NCBI RefSeq assembly: GCF_900107585.1
Contig: NZ_FNQM01000008.1
Coordinates: 62,001-126,000, forward strand
Length of the DNA stretch: 64,000 nucleotides
DNA from: Rubrimonas cliftonensis
GTDB lineage: Bacteria > Pseudomonadota > Alphaproteobacteria > Rhodobacterales > Rhodobacteraceae
Direction: 5' to 3'
Below are positions 8,059 through 17,443 of the stretch, piece after piece (within the stretch, counting starts at the first letter, position 1; every line of letters begins with the position of its first letter). The translations under genes and the position numbers were made by a program. A model generated the notes under the pieces. It searched no databases. It was not told where the DNA came from and worked only from the letters and a program-made list of their open reading frames with translations.

Positions 8059-9294
8059 ATGCGAATCCTTCCTGTGGACGGCCTGGAGGGCGATCCGGCG
8101 GCGCCGGCCGACGTCCTGCCCGAACATCCTCCGCGCGTCGAGACCCTGATGCCCAAGCCCTTCGACGGCTACGGTCCGAGCTGGACCTGCGGCTCGATCG
8201 TCAGCGGCATGGCCCGCTTCGGCGCGCCGTGCCGCGTCACCGCCACGCGCGTCACGCGGCGCATCGAGGGCCTGGCGTTGCGCGCGGCGTTGCCCGCGGC
8301 CTTCAACTCCGCGCCCTACCGCTATGTCCGGCGTTTCGCGGAGCGGCGGGCCGAGCGCGTGTTCCTGCGCGACGTCGGACCCGGCGACATCGCCTACATA
8401 TGGCAGAACACCAGCCTCGAGACGACCGAGGCGCTGGCGCGGCGCGGCGCGCTGGTCGTGCTGGAGTGCATCAACACGCACCAGCGCCACGCCAGGAACA
8501 TTCTCGACGCCGAGTTCGACCGCATCGGCCTGCCGCCGAGCCACGGCATAACCGAGCGCTCCGCGCGCGAACTGGACCAGAAGCTCGCCACCGCGCACGC
8601 CGTGTTCGCCCCCAGCCGCGCCGTGGAGATCTCGCTGCTGGAGGCGGGGCTGCCCGAAGAGAAGGTGCTCCCGGCCAGTTACGGAGCCTGGATGGACGCC
8701 GTCGAGGCGCCGGCGCCGCGCGGGCGCAGGCCGGTGTTCATCTTCGTGGCGTCGGTGTCGGTGCGAAAGGGCGCGCATCTTCTGCTGCGCGCCTGGCGGC
8801 GGGCCGGCCTCGACGCGGAGCTGCGCGTGCTCGGCGCCGTCAGCGACGACATCGCGCGAAGCTGCGCGGACGCGCTTGCGGCGTCGAACGTGAAGGTCAT
8901 GGGTTTCCGGCGCGACGTCTCCGCCCAGCTCGCGCAGGCCGACGTGTTCGTGCTGCCCTCCCTTGAGGAGGGCGATCCGATCGCGACGTACGAGGCGGCG
9001 TTCCACGGGCTGCCGATCATCGCCTCTCCGATGGGCGGCGGCAGGATGGGCGACGACCCGGAACGGTTGCGTCTGGTCGACCCGCGGGACGAGGACGCGA
9101 TGGTGGCGATTCTGCGGGAGCTCGCCGGCTCCGAAGAGCTGCGCCGGCATCTCGGGGCGAAGGCGCGGCGCGCGGCGGCGCGTTTCGAGTGGCCTCTGGT
9201 GGGCGCGCGCCGCGTGGAGAGCCTGATGCGCCTGCACGGCGCCCGCGTCGCGGGCGCGCAGGACGGACCGGCGCGCGGCGGCGCGGCGGCGTGA
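8059..9294 (+). CDS. Glycosyltransferase family 4-like (GT-B)
   Basis: 411 residues, starting at the ATG that follows GGGGAG. The fold is the two-domain GT-B retaining type. The N-terminal half contains ECINTHQRHARNIL and the acceptor-side segment, and the C-terminal half has VASVSVRKGAHLLLRAWRRAG and the donor-binding EX7E-like region FVLPSLEEGDPIATYEAAFHGLPIIASPMGG. It probably transfers a hexose onto a lipid-linked or growing polysaccharide on the cytoplasmic face. It is the first gene of a plus-strand run with the sulfotransferase gene 14 bases downstream. The donor sugar cannot be told from the sequence. Confidence 0.85.
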   Translation: MRILPVDGLEGDPAAPADVLPEHPPRVETLMPKPFDGYGPSWTCGSIVSGMARFGAPCRVTATRVTRRIEGLALRAALPAAFNSAPYRYVRRFAERRAERVFLRDVGPGDIAYIWQNTSLETTEALARRGALVVLECINTHQRHARNILDAEFDRIGLPPSHGITERSARELDQKLATAHAVFAPSRAVEISLLEAGLPEEKVLPASYGAWMDAVEAPAPRGRRPVFIFVASVSVRKGAHLLLRAWRRAGLDAELRVLGAVSDDIARSCADALAASNVKVMGFRRDVSAQLAQADVFVLPSLEEGDPIATYEAAFHGLPIIASPMGGGRMGDDPERLRLVDPRDEDAMVAILRELAGSEELRRHLGAKARRAAARFEWPLVGARRVESLMRLHGARVAGAQDGPARGGAAA

Positions 9295-9308
9295 CAGCGG
9301 AGGACGTG

Positions 9309-9947
9309 ATGAAGCCCACCAAGGTGTTCTGCATCGGTTTCCAGAAAACCGGCACGACCTCGATCAACATGGCGTTGACCGAGCTCGGCTACAGCGTCGC
9401 AAGCGTCTTCGGCCGCAATCTGAAGCTCGAGGAGCTGCGCGCCACCTATGTCGAACGTGGCCTCGCCAAGGCGCGCCAGCACGACGCGGTCGAGGACATG
9501 CCGTGGCCGCTGATGTTTCGCGAGCTCGACGCGGCGTTCCCCGGCGCGCGGTTCGTGCTGACCTGGCGTGAGACGGATCGCTGGCTGGCCTCCATCTGCG
9601 ATCATTTCGGCGACAACCCCGACGTCATGCAGCAACTCACCTACGGCGCCGACGCGCCGGCGCCGGTGGGCTGCGAGGCGCGCTACGCCCAGGTCTACGA
9701 CGCGCACAACGCCGAGGTCCGCAGCCATTTCCGCGACCGGCCCGGCGATCTGCTGGAGATGAACCTCTCGCATGGAGACGGGTGGGACGCGCTTTGCGGC
9801 TTCATCGGCGAAACGCCCCTCGACACGCCCTTTCCACGCGCCAATTCATCGTCGCAACGCAAGTCGCTTGGGCAGCGAATCCGCCGGCGGCTGCGCCGCA
9901 TGGGGATAGCCGTGCCGGCGCTGAACGCGACGGGGGGGGATGGATGA
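9309..9947 (+). CDS. Sulfotransferase family protein
   Basis: 212 residues from the ATG preceded by GGAGG. The N-terminus carries the PAPS-binding P-loop (CIGFQKTGTTSI, residues about 5-16), and the 3'-phosphate-side region follows around FVLTWRETDRWLAS, where a conserved Arg/Ser pair is expected. It is short for a carbohydrate sulfotransferase but complete to a basic C-terminal tail. It overlaps the next gene by ATGA, indicating translational coupling. A second protein with a sulfotransferase domain lies at 28.4 kb, so the surface polysaccharide may be sulfated. The acceptor is unknown. Confidence 0.82.
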   Translation: MKPTKVFCIGFQKTGTTSINMALTELGYSVASVFGRNLKLEELRATYVERGLAKARQHDAVEDMPWPLMFRELDAAFPGARFVLTWRETDRWLASICDHFGDNPDVMQQLTYGADAPAPVGCEARYAQVYDAHNAEVRSHFRDRPGDLLEMNLSHGDGWDALCGFIGETPLDTPFPRANSSSQRKSLGQRIRRRLRRMGIAVPALNATGGDG

Positions 9948-11206
9948 GCAGTTCGATCGCGCGGCGGCTCGCGGCGGTCTGGCTGTGCGCCGCGGCGGCC
10001 TTCACGGCCCCGGCGGCCGCGGCGCTCGACGTCATGGACCTCAGCCCCGCCGATGCCGGGGAACGTCTGGCGGCGCTCGCGCGCGCCGGCGTGCCGGACG
10101 ACGGCGTGACGATCCGGCTCGCCGACGGCGACTACGGCGCGCTGACCGTCAAGGGCCTGCGCGGCGGGCCGGCGACGATCGAACCGGCGCCCGGCGCGAC
10201 GCCGCGATTCAGTCGGCTGCGGGTGATCGACAGCGTGGACGTGGAGCTGCGGCGGCTGGTCGTCGAATGGACGGAGCCGCGCGTCGAGCGCCACCGCCGG
10301 CCGCTCGTGGAGGTCGCCGGCGCCTCCGAGCGCGTGATCATCCGCGACCTCGCCATCAATCCCGACGTCGATCCGACGGGCTGGGCCGCCGAGGACTGGC
10401 AGAGCCGGGCGGAGCACGGCGTGCGGCTGCGCGGTCGCGACAACGCCCTGATCGGCGCCGACATCCGCGCCGTCTATCACGGCGTCGAGGCGTTGGGGCC
10501 CGGCTCCATGGCCCGGGGCAATCGCGTCTCCGGCTTCGCCGGCGACGGCATGCGGGTTCTGGCGGATGGCGTGACGCTCGAGGCCAACCGCATCACTGAC
10601 TGCGTGAGCATCGACAAGAATCACGACGACGGCATTCAGGGCTGGACCGTCGGCCCCGACCGCAAGCCCGGCCGCGGCGTGCTGCGCGACGCCAGGATCA
10701 TCGGCAACACCCTGATCTCCAGGGTCGACCCGCGATACAGCCTGCCTTGCGGGATGCAGGGCATCGGCCTGTTCAACGGCTTTTTCGAGAACTGGACGAT
10801 CGAGGACAATCTTGTCGTCGTGGATCACTGGCACGGCATCACCATGATGGGCGCGCGCGACGCGCGGATCGTGCACAACACCGTCGTCGACCGCTCGCCG
10901 GGCCGCCCGGGGCCGCCCTGGATCACCATCATGTCGCACAATGACGGGCGCCGGTCGCAGCGCGGCCTGATCGCGAACAACATCGTCGGCGCGCTGCGCG
11001 GGTCCAAGGAGGTGCCGCCCGGCACGGTGATGACGGTGGGCAACGTCGTCGCGCCCGATCCGGCGACGGCCGTGCGCGACCCGGCGGGTCTCGACTATCG
11101 CCCGCGCCCTGGCGGCCCGGCCTTCGGCCTTGTCGATCCGCGCTTCACCCCGTCCGGCGTCGCCGATCGTCCGGTCGGCGCATCCTGGCCCCGCCCCACC
11201 GGCTGA
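9944..11206 (+). CDS. Secreted right-handed parallel beta-helix protein
   Basis: 420 residues with a signal peptide (RRLAAVWLCAAAAFTAPAAAA). The mature part carries repeated short turns ending in asparagine or aspartate (GNRVSG, EANRITD, IGNTLIS, EDNLVVV, VHNTVVD, ANNIVGA), the hallmark of PbH1 repeats of pectate-lyase-like and alginate-epimerase-like folds. Candidate active-site residues lie in the NHDDGIQGWT and DHWHGITMMGARD segments, but no specific family can be assigned. It is coupled by ATGA to the sulfotransferase gene. A role as a periplasmic or secreted lyase or epimerase acting on the locus polysaccharide is plausible (inference). Confidence 0.75.
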   Translation: MSSSIARRLAAVWLCAAAAFTAPAAAALDVMDLSPADAGERLAALARAGVPDDGVTIRLADGDYGALTVKGLRGGPATIEPAPGATPRFSRLRVIDSVDVELRRLVVEWTEPRVERHRRPLVEVAGASERVIIRDLAINPDVDPTGWAAEDWQSRAEHGVRLRGRDNALIGADIRAVYHGVEALGPGSMARGNRVSGFAGDGMRVLADGVTLEANRITDCVSIDKNHDDGIQGWTVGPDRKPGRGVLRDARIIGNTLISRVDPRYSLPCGMQGIGLFNGFFENWTIEDNLVVVDHWHGITMMGARDARIVHNTVVDRSPGRPGPPWITIMSHNDGRRSQRGLIANNIVGALRGSKEVPPGTVMTVGNVVAPDPATAVRDPAGLDYRPRPGGPAFGLVDPRFTPSGVADRPVGASWPRPTG

Positions 11207-11215
11207 GACCGGCCA

Positions 11216-11231
11216 GCCGGCCTCGGCCGGC
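11216..11231 (+). terminator. GC-rich stem-loop after beta-helix gene
   Basis: GCCGGCC-TC-GGCCGGC followed 6 bases later by CCTTTT. The stem is very GC rich but the loop must open at the expense of inner pairs, and the T run is short, so this is a weak rho-independent terminator candidate. Confidence 0.3.
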
Positions 11232-11386
11232 GCGACGCCTTTTCGATCGCCGTGACGGCGGGCGCGGCCCTTCGCACGCCCTTCGCCGCGCCGAAGGCGC
11301 ACTGCGCGCAGATTGACGCGAATTGTTAAGGCGTTGGTGCTACATCGGCATTGTTTTTCAACAGTATCATTCCGAGGACAGAAGAT

Positions 11387-11650
11387 ATGGCTCTTCAGCC
11401 CAAATCCCTTCGCGCCGCCGCAGTCGGCGCTCCCGCCCGCCGTTTCGTTTCCGTGACGCCCAACGACGCCGCGGACCTGCCCGGAGGCGCGACGCGCGCC
11501 GTCTTCGTCGGCGGTGCCGGCCTGCTGGCCGTCGTCGGCGCCGGCGGCGGCGAGGTCGAACTGCTCAGCGGCGACGCCCAGTACCATCCCATCGAGATCG
11601 TGCGCGTGCTCAGCCGCACGACGGCGACCGGCGTCATCGCCCTTTACTGA
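11387..11650 (+). CDS. Spike-base-like small protein (RCAP_rcc01079-like)
   Basis: 87 residues starting at an ATG with AGGACAGAAG upstream. The pattern FVSVTPNDAADLPGGATRAVFVGGAGLLAVV... followed by HPIEIVRVLSRTTATGVIALY resembles the small spike base proteins known from Rhodobacter capsulatus gene transfer agent and related phages: a value-pair strand, a central GG turn and the terminal RVxxTGTTAxxIxALY. No other phage structural genes are nearby. It is followed 26 bases later by a very large gene of unknown function, with which it is probably paired. It has no signal peptide. The family assignment is by remembered sequence pattern, not by a search. Confidence 0.55.
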   Translation: MALQPKSLRAAAVGAPARRFVSVTPNDAADLPGGATRAVFVGGAGLLAVVGAGGGEVELLSGDAQYHPIEIVRVLSRTTATGVIALY

Positions 11651-11676
11651 CGCAGCGGCCCCGGGAGATCGCCGAC

Positions 11677-14600
11677 ATGATGAGCATGCTGCAGCGGGCC
11701 TCGTTGTCCGCCGTTCCGCCGCGTCCAAAGACCCGGCGTCCGTCCGCCCCCGTCCCTGTGGTCACGGCCTTGGCGAGGAGCGATGCGCGCCTCTGGATCA
11801 ATACGGCGGCGGTCGATGTCGACGGGACGCTCAGTCTTCGCGCCGCGGCGCTCACGCCGCATCTCGTCGCGTCCTGGGCCTTCGACACCGCGCCCCTGCG
11901 CGAATACGAGATCGTGGCGGAGATCGATCTCTCGGCCGCCCCGAGCGGCGCGTCCGTCCATCTGCGCGCCGCCGACAACGTCGATCTCGACTGCAGCCCC
12001 GACGGCTTCGTGGGCAATCTCTTCGACGTGCTGGCGGAAGACGTCGCCTACGCCCCGAATGGCGTCGTGACCCTATCGACCCGGTTCAGGGCGATGCGAT
12101 CGATCACCTATCTCGGCGTCGCCGTCGGGCAGCAGCGCGTCGCCGTGAGCCGCGATGTTCAGGTCAATCCCCTGCCGAGCGGCTCGGGCGTCGATGTGCT
12201 GTCGATCTGGGTGCGCGAGGTCGTCGAGGATGCGCCCGTGGGGACCACGGCGCTGCGCGACCGCGTGAACCACAACGGCGTGACCTTCGTCTTCAACCGG
12301 GAGGCGCGCGTCGGGCGCTACGCCGCCGACGGCGCGTTCTGGGTGCTGAACGACGACCCCGCCGGCGCGCCCGTCGAGGTGATCGACATCCTGCCGCGCT
12401 CGGCGCGCATCCACGCCATCCAGGGCGACATGCGCTGGGGCCATGGCGCGATGCTCGACCACGGCTCGGGCTCGCCGGGCTCGGACAACAGTTCGGGCGC
12501 GCGCTGGCAGGGCTGGCACGAACTCGACGGCACCGGCGCGGGCGGCTTTCCCTACGAACACGCCTTCAACGCCGATCCCGCCGCGACCGGCGCGCCGATC
12601 CGCTTCGACGCGGCGCGGCCCGAGGGGTCGATCACCAAGGCGGTGTCGATGCTGCAGCAGGGCGGCTCGGCCGGGCGCACGGCGCTCGACCGCTTCGCGA
12701 TCCTGACCGTCGTCGCGACGCAGCCGGCGGCGGACGCCTTCCGCCCCGGCACGGCGGCGGCCTCGAAAGCGTCGCCGGCGCGGCTGTCCGATCTGGAGAT
12801 GAGCCGCATTCCGGCGCTGGTCTCGCCGGCGGGGCACGAGCCTGACGTGGACTGGGCGCTGTGGCGGGCGCTCCAGCACCAGAACTTCCATGCCGTCAAC
12901 GCGCCGAACCACGACGTCGTGATGGCGAAGGCGACGGGCGGGGCTTATGGCCGCGAGATCGTCGTCGCCTGGTCGAAGCTGTTTCTCGCGCTGATCTCGG
13001 ACCGGCCGACCGCGGCTCAGAAGGCGGCGCTCGCCGCCGCGATGACGCAGCACGGCATCGACATCCACGCCCGCAACACCTGTCGGACCATCCCGTATCA
13101 GGAGCGCTACGTCGTCGGCGGCGGCAACAACAACATCCGCAAGCCCTTCGTCGCGCTGGCCGCGGCGCTGCTGCAGGACGGCGCGATGCTCTCTCACCTG
13201 AACGTCGACGGCGGGACCGGCTTCCGCTACGAGAGCGACTGGTACATCCAGCGCGTGACGCAGACACTCATCGACGCGCCTTTCACCGACAGCGGCGACC
13301 GGGCTGCGTGGGAATACGAGCCCTGGACGCTCGGCATGCCCGAGTTCCAGAACCTGCCTTCGGCGATCAACCACGGCGCGCCGTGGGACGCCACGCCGGT
13401 CGAGGGCACGAGCTACGCCGCGCAGACGAGGGGCGCGGGCAACGCGTTCTCGTCGGTCTATCGCAGCATCACCCAGTCCTGCGCCTACGGGATCATGCTC
13501 GCCATGCACCGGATCGAGGGCGCGCGGGCGGCCTGGGGCTACGAGACCAACTTCGCCTACTACGATCGCGGGTTCTACGCCAACCAGCTCGTGACCTCCG
13601 GCACCGCCTCGCCGGGGCCGATCTTCGACCATCTGGACGATCCCCAGCTCGCCTGGTGGATCGCGCACCGCATCCAGCCCGGCGAGATCGTCGCCGCCGG
13701 CCGCCTCGGGCTGATCGAGGACCGCACGGTGGATGCTGTCGATCACCCGAACTACGCGACCGACAATACGACGCGCATGGTCTGGCAGATCCCGCGGGTG
13801 CGCGCGGCGACCACCAGCCTGCCCTACCGCTTCGACGTGGCGCGGGAGGAGTTCTTCGTCGGCGCGCTCGACAACGCTGCGGTGGACAGCTTCTCCGTCT
13901 CGCCGGCGCTGCCTGACGGCCTGACGCTGACGCCTGACGGCAAGATCGAGGGCACGCCGACGACCCCGACCGGCGCAACCCTGCTGGAAGGCTGGGGCAG
14001 GTGGACGGTGACGGCCGCGCTCGGCGCGCGGAGCGTCTCGGCCGACGTCGTGCTCGCGGTGCTCGGCGATCCAGTCGCGTCCGCCATGGCCGCCGCGACG
14101 GTCGCCGGCGAACCCGCCGGCGGATTCATGAGGGCGCTCGGCTCCGAGGTCTCGGCGTCGCAAACCGCTGCGCCGGGGGATGCCCTCCTCGCCATCGTGG
14201 CCTCGCAGCGGCGCTTCCTGACGAAGTCGACGAACAGGGTGGCGCTGCAGTGGACGCCGAACGGCGGCGCCGCGGAGCCCATGACGACGCTGGTCGAGGC
14301 CGAGACGCCGGAGACGGGGCATCACTCGACTTCGGAGATCGCGCTGATCGTCGCCCCGACCGCCGGGCCGGGCGTGATCCGCGCGAGTTTCGACGAGCCG
14401 CAGAACCAGGCGCTGCTGACGACGCTGGCGCTGCGCAACCTGCGCGTCGGTCAGGTCGGCAAGACTGCGGTCAGCGTGATCACGAGCGGCGCGACCTCGA
14501 ACAGCGTCACGCTGACGACGATCCAGCCCGGCTCGCTCACAGTGGTCGGGCTTGCGATCCGGCGGGGCGACGCCGCCGACGTGAAGCCGCCGGCGGGGCT

Positions 14601-14760
14601 TTCGCTCCTGTCCGACACGAGAACCGGCTCCAGCCCGACGTCGGACGTCACGCTGCTGGTCTTCGTGGGCAATCTGCCGACCGGCCAGCACACGCTGACC
14701 GCGTCCTGGTCCCCGGCGCGGGAGAGCACCATGCTGGCGGCGGAGATCCTCGCCCGCTGA
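11677..14760 (+). CDS. Large unassigned protein with putative Ig/cadherin-like segment
   Basis: 1027 residues; ATG at 11677 follows GGGAG. I do not recognise the family as a whole. Residues about 1-60 are basic and low in order. About 60-180 look like beta-sandwich strands. About 190-230 has NGVTFVFNREARVGRYAADGAFWV, a module seen as an N-terminal unit in several bacterial surface or phage-related proteins. The middle (about 230-710) is rich in aromatic and Trp residues (RWGHGAMLDHGS, AWWIAHRIQPGE), possibly an all-helical barrel. About 735-775 has a putative Ig motif (LPDGLTLTPDGKIEGTPTTPTG), and the C-terminus is another beta domain. There is no signal peptide or RTX tail. It may be a surface or tail-fibre-like glycan-binding or degrading protein that works with the spike-base-like protein just upstream. 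Confidence 0.6.
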   Translation: MMSMLQRASLSAVPPRPKTRRPSAPVPVVTALARSDARLWINTAAVDVDGTLSLRAAALTPHLVASWAFDTAPLREYEIVAEIDLSAAPSGASVHLRAADNVDLDCSPDGFVGNLFDVLAEDVAYAPNGVVTLSTRFRAMRSITYLGVAVGQQRVAVSRDVQVNPLPSGSGVDVLSIWVREVVEDAPVGTTALRDRVNHNGVTFVFNREARVGRYAADGAFWVLNDDPAGAPVEVIDILPRSARIHAIQGDMRWGHGAMLDHGSGSPGSDNSSGARWQGWHELDGTGAGGFPYEHAFNADPAATGAPIRFDAARPEGSITKAVSMLQQGGSAGRTALDRFAILTVVATQPAADAFRPGTAAASKASPARLSDLEMSRIPALVSPAGHEPDVDWALWRALQHQNFHAVNAPNHDVVMAKATGGAYGREIVVAWSKLFLALISDRPTAAQKAALAAAMTQHGIDIHARNTCRTIPYQERYVVGGGNNNIRKPFVALAAALLQDGAMLSHLNVDGGTGFRYESDWYIQRVTQTLIDAPFTDSGDRAAWEYEPWTLGMPEFQNLPSAINHGAPWDATPVEGTSYAAQTRGAGNAFSSVYRSITQSCAYGIMLAMHRIEGARAAWGYETNFAYYDRGFYANQLVTSGTASPGPIFDHLDDPQLAWWIAHRIQPGEIVAAGRLGLIEDRTVDAVDHPNYATDNTTRMVWQIPRVRAATTSLPYRFDVAREEFFVGALDNAAVDSFSVSPALPDGLTLTPDGKIEGTPTTPTGATLLEGWGRWTVTAALGARSVSADVVLAVLGDPVASAMAAATVAGEPAGGFMRALGSEVSASQTAAPGDALLAIVASQRRFLTKSTNRVALQWTPNGGAAEPMTTLVEAETPETGHHSTSEIALIVAPTAGPGVIRASFDEPQNQALLTTLALRNLRVGQVGKTAVSVITSGATSNSVTLTTIQPGSLTVVGLAIRRGDAADVKPPAGLSLLSDTRTGSSPTSDVTLLVFVGNLPTGQHTLTASWSPARESTMLAAEILAR

Positions 14761-14790
14761 CCTCGCCTCGCGTTTACGCGCCTGAAACGT

Positions 14791-14816
14791 CGCCGGGGCC
14801 AAGCTCGGCTCCGGCG
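14791..14816 (+). terminator. Hairpin after the 1027-residue gene
   Basis: Arms CGCCGGGGCC and GGCTCCGGCG pair over 10 bases with one G-U wobble around a 6-base loop. It sits 31 bases after the stop of the large gene. It has no T tract, so termination would need Rho or be inefficient. Confidence 0.35.
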
Positions 14817-14924
14817 GCGGGCAACAAGTGATTGCAATATCGCGTTTCGTCGCGCAAACCTTGGCCGCCTCAGCGTGTGTGCGCTGCACTATCGGCCTGA
14901 GCGTGTCGAGGCGGCGGAGGTTTC

Positions 14925-15875
14925 ATGGGTGTCCTATCAGACCGCGATGTGGTGCTGGCGTTGACAGACGCCGCGCCCGCGACACGCGCCGTGATCGAAG
15001 CGGTCCTCGACGTCTGGCCCGACCACGCCCGCTACATGCGCCGCAGCCTTGAAGCGCGCACGCCGCCGCAGATGGCGGCGACGGAGACCCTGGCCGAGGC
15101 GGCGCTCCTGCTGACCGACGACCTGCCCGAATGCGCGGCGCGCTACCGCTGGACATGCGACCGGCTGCGCGAGGAGGAACTGTTCTTCCACCGCGAGGGC
15201 CGCTACCGGCTGTCGACCTTCGCCGAAGCCGAGGCCGAGGTCTACGGCGACGCCGCCTACATGGCGAACTACGTCGACGGCCTGCTGCTGACGCAGGTGC
15301 TCTGGTACAATCACGCCGCGAGCTGCGACTTCTTCCTGCGCGAGACACCTGCGATGCTTGCGCCCGACTCGCGGTTTCTGGAGATCGGGCCAGGCCACGG
15401 GCTCATGACCTACATGGCGCTGCGGGACTTCGATCTGGCGCGCGCCGAGGCCTGGGACGTGTCGTCCGTGTCGCTCGACCGCACCCGCGCCGCGCTCGAG
15501 CGGCTGGGCGGCGCCGACGTGGCCTATTCCGTGCGCGACGTGATGACGCTGGAGCCGCAGGGCGAGCGGTTCGACTTCGTCGTGCTGAGCGAGGTCCTGG
15601 AGCATCTCGAGGATCCGAAGGCGGCGATGCGCCGGATCCGCCATGTCGTCGACGACGCGCGCGGCGTGGTCTTCGTCAACGTGCCGATCAACAGCCCGTC
15701 TCCCGATCACCTCCACCTCATGCGCGAGCCCGACGATGCGCGCGCCCTGCTGACGGAGTGCGGTTTCGTCATAGAGCGCGAGGCGTTCTTCGCGACGCAG
15801 GCGACGCCGCTCGAGCGCGCGCTGCGCAATCGGGTGTCCGTGTCGGCCTGCATGCTGGCGCGGCCCAGGGCCTGA
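14925..15875 (+). CDS. SAM-dependent methyltransferase (class I)
   Basis: 316 residues, ATG preceded by GGAGG. After a helical N-terminal region (about 1-125) comes the Rossmann-like core: motif I FLEIGPGHGLM (near residue 146), an acidic residue at the second strand (AWDVSSVSL), and motif IV FDFVVLSEVLEHLEDP. The EVLEHLEDP segment is typical of methyltransferase 11/23-type small-molecule or sugar methyltransferases. It is the first gene of the operon that continues with the MBOAT, SGNH, ACP and FkbH genes, and its stop is only 4 bases from the MBOAT start. It probably methylates a glycan or the acyl unit made by this operon; the acceptor is unknown. Confidence 0.85.
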   Translation: MGVLSDRDVVLALTDAAPATRAVIEAVLDVWPDHARYMRRSLEARTPPQMAATETLAEAALLLTDDLPECAARYRWTCDRLREEELFFHREGRYRLSTFAEAEAEVYGDAAYMANYVDGLLLTQVLWYNHAASCDFFLRETPAMLAPDSRFLEIGPGHGLMTYMALRDFDLARAEAWDVSSVSLDRTRAALERLGGADVAYSVRDVMTLEPQGERFDFVVLSEVLEHLEDPKAAMRRIRHVVDDARGVVFVNVPINSPSPDHLHLMREPDDARALLTECGFVIEREAFFATQATPLERALRNRVSVSACMLARPRA

Positions 15876-15879
15876 AAGC

Positions 15880-17433
15880 ATGTTGTTCAACTCGCTCGAA
15901 TTTATATTTATTTTCCTGCCGTTTACGTTGGCGTTCTTCTATGGAATGCTGTTTTTCGGTCTCAGAAGGTATATTTTCGTCTTCACGGTGATCGCATCGT
16001 CGATCTTCTACGCCGTGTGGAATCCGCCCTACCTGCTGCTTCTGGGCGCGTCGGTTGCGGGAAACTACGGCGTCGGCGTGCTGCTCGACAGGTTGCCCGC
16101 GAGCCGCGCCCGCAGCTGGGTCTTCGGCCTCGGGGTGGCTGCGAATCTTGCGCTTCTGGGCTGGTTCAAGTACACGAACTTCTTCATAAACAACTTGAAC
16201 TCAGCAGGTTTCGACTTCACGGCGCAGAACATAATCCTGCCGCTGGCGATCTCCTTCTATACATTCCAGCAGATCGCCTATCTCGCGGACGTGGCCCGGC
16301 GCGAGGTCAGGCCGGCGGGGATCTGGCGCTACGCGACCTTCGTGGTGTTCTTCCCGCAGCTGATCGCCGGCCCGATCGTCCACTACAAGGACATGGTCCC
16401 CCAGTTCTTCGGGCGGCATGTCGGCCGTTTCATGGCGGCCAACCTGACGGTGGGACTGGCCATCTTCGCCATCGGGCTGTTCAAGAAGACGGTGATCGCC
16501 GACACCGCCGCCGGCTTCTCGACCCCGGTCTATGCGGCTGCGGCCGCGGGGGAGCCGATCGGCCTGCTGGCGGGCTGGACGGCGGCGATCGCCTACACGG
16601 TGCAGCTCTATTTCGACTTCTCCGGCTATTCGGACATGGCGATAGGCCTGGCGCGCATGTTCGGCATCGTGCTTCCGGTCAACTTCCACTCGCCGCTTCG
16701 CGCGGCGTCGGTCATCGACTACTGGCGGCGCTGGCACATCACGCTTCAGCAGTTCATCGTCACCTACATGTATCAGCCGCTGGTGCTGCCGCTTTCGCGG
16801 TTCGCGGCGGAGATGCGGCTCGGCCGCTGGGCGTCCTTCGGCGTGACCGTGGCGCTGCCGACGGTGATCCTCTTCACGGTGATCGGCCTCTGGCACGGGG
16901 CGGCGTGGACCTTCGTGCTCTTCGGCCTGATGCACGGGACGTATCTGGCCGTGAACGAGGCGTGGCGCGAGACCCGCCGCCGCGCCCGCCGCAAGCCCGG
17001 CGGCGCGCCGACATGGCTCGACAGGCTGGGGTATCACGCGCTGACCCTGCTGGCGGTGATTGCGGCCAACGTCATGTTCCGGGCCGCCGATCCGGGCGAC
17101 GCCGTGGCGATCTGGGCGGGAATGCTCCGGTTCGACCAGCTCCCGCAGATCGGCGCGGCGCTGCCGGCGACCGCGGCGGAGGCGTTCTCGGAACCGGCGG
17201 TGTTCCTTGCCTTGGCCTGGGCGCTGATCCTGCTCGGCCCCAACACCCAGCAGATCATGGGCCGCTACCGCCCGATCCTGGCCTGGCGGCGCTGGCGCGG
17301 CGTCGCTGCGCCGGCGATATCGCTGACCTGGCGGCCGACGCCCGTCTGGGCGGTCGCGACGGCGGCGGCGCTGTTTCTCGGCGTCGCCTTCGTGATGCGC
17401 GGGCAGAGCGAATTCATCTACTTCAACTTCTGA
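15880..17433 (+). CDS. MBOAT O-acyltransferase (AlgI/DltB-like)
   Basis: 517-residue polytopic membrane protein with about ten hydrophobic segments. The MBOAT signature is present: invariant His339 in VIGLWHGAAWTF and the second conserved His286 in YWRRWHITLQQF, together with the QLYFDFSGYSDMAIG segment near 242-256 shared by AlgI, DltB and PatA-type enzymes. These proteins pass an acyl group from a cytoplasmic donor through the membrane to an extracytoplasmic glycan. Here the gene is followed at once by an SGNH-protein gene and an acyl carrier protein gene, the same trio as dltB-dltD-dltC. The acyl donor is therefore likely the ACP-bound product of the neighbouring FkbH (inference). Confidence 0.92.
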   Translation: MLFNSLEFIFIFLPFTLAFFYGMLFFGLRRYIFVFTVIASSIFYAVWNPPYLLLLGASVAGNYGVGVLLDRLPASRARSWVFGLGVAANLALLGWFKYTNFFINNLNSAGFDFTAQNIILPLAISFYTFQQIAYLADVARREVRPAGIWRYATFVVFFPQLIAGPIVHYKDMVPQFFGRHVGRFMAANLTVGLAIFAIGLFKKTVIADTAAGFSTPVYAAAAAGEPIGLLAGWTAAIAYTVQLYFDFSGYSDMAIGLARMFGIVLPVNFHSPLRAASVIDYWRRWHITLQQFIVTYMYQPLVLPLSRFAAEMRLGRWASFGVTVALPTVILFTVIGLWHGAAWTFVLFGLMHGTYLAVNEAWRETRRRARRKPGGAPTWLDRLGYHALTLLAVIAANVMFRAADPGDAVAIWAGMLRFDQLPQIGAALPATAAEAFSEPAVFLALAWALILLGPNTQQIMGRYRPILAWRRWRGVAAPAISLTWRPTPVWAVATAAALFLGVAFVMRGQSEFIYFNF

Positions 17434-17443
17434 GGCGCGAAGT

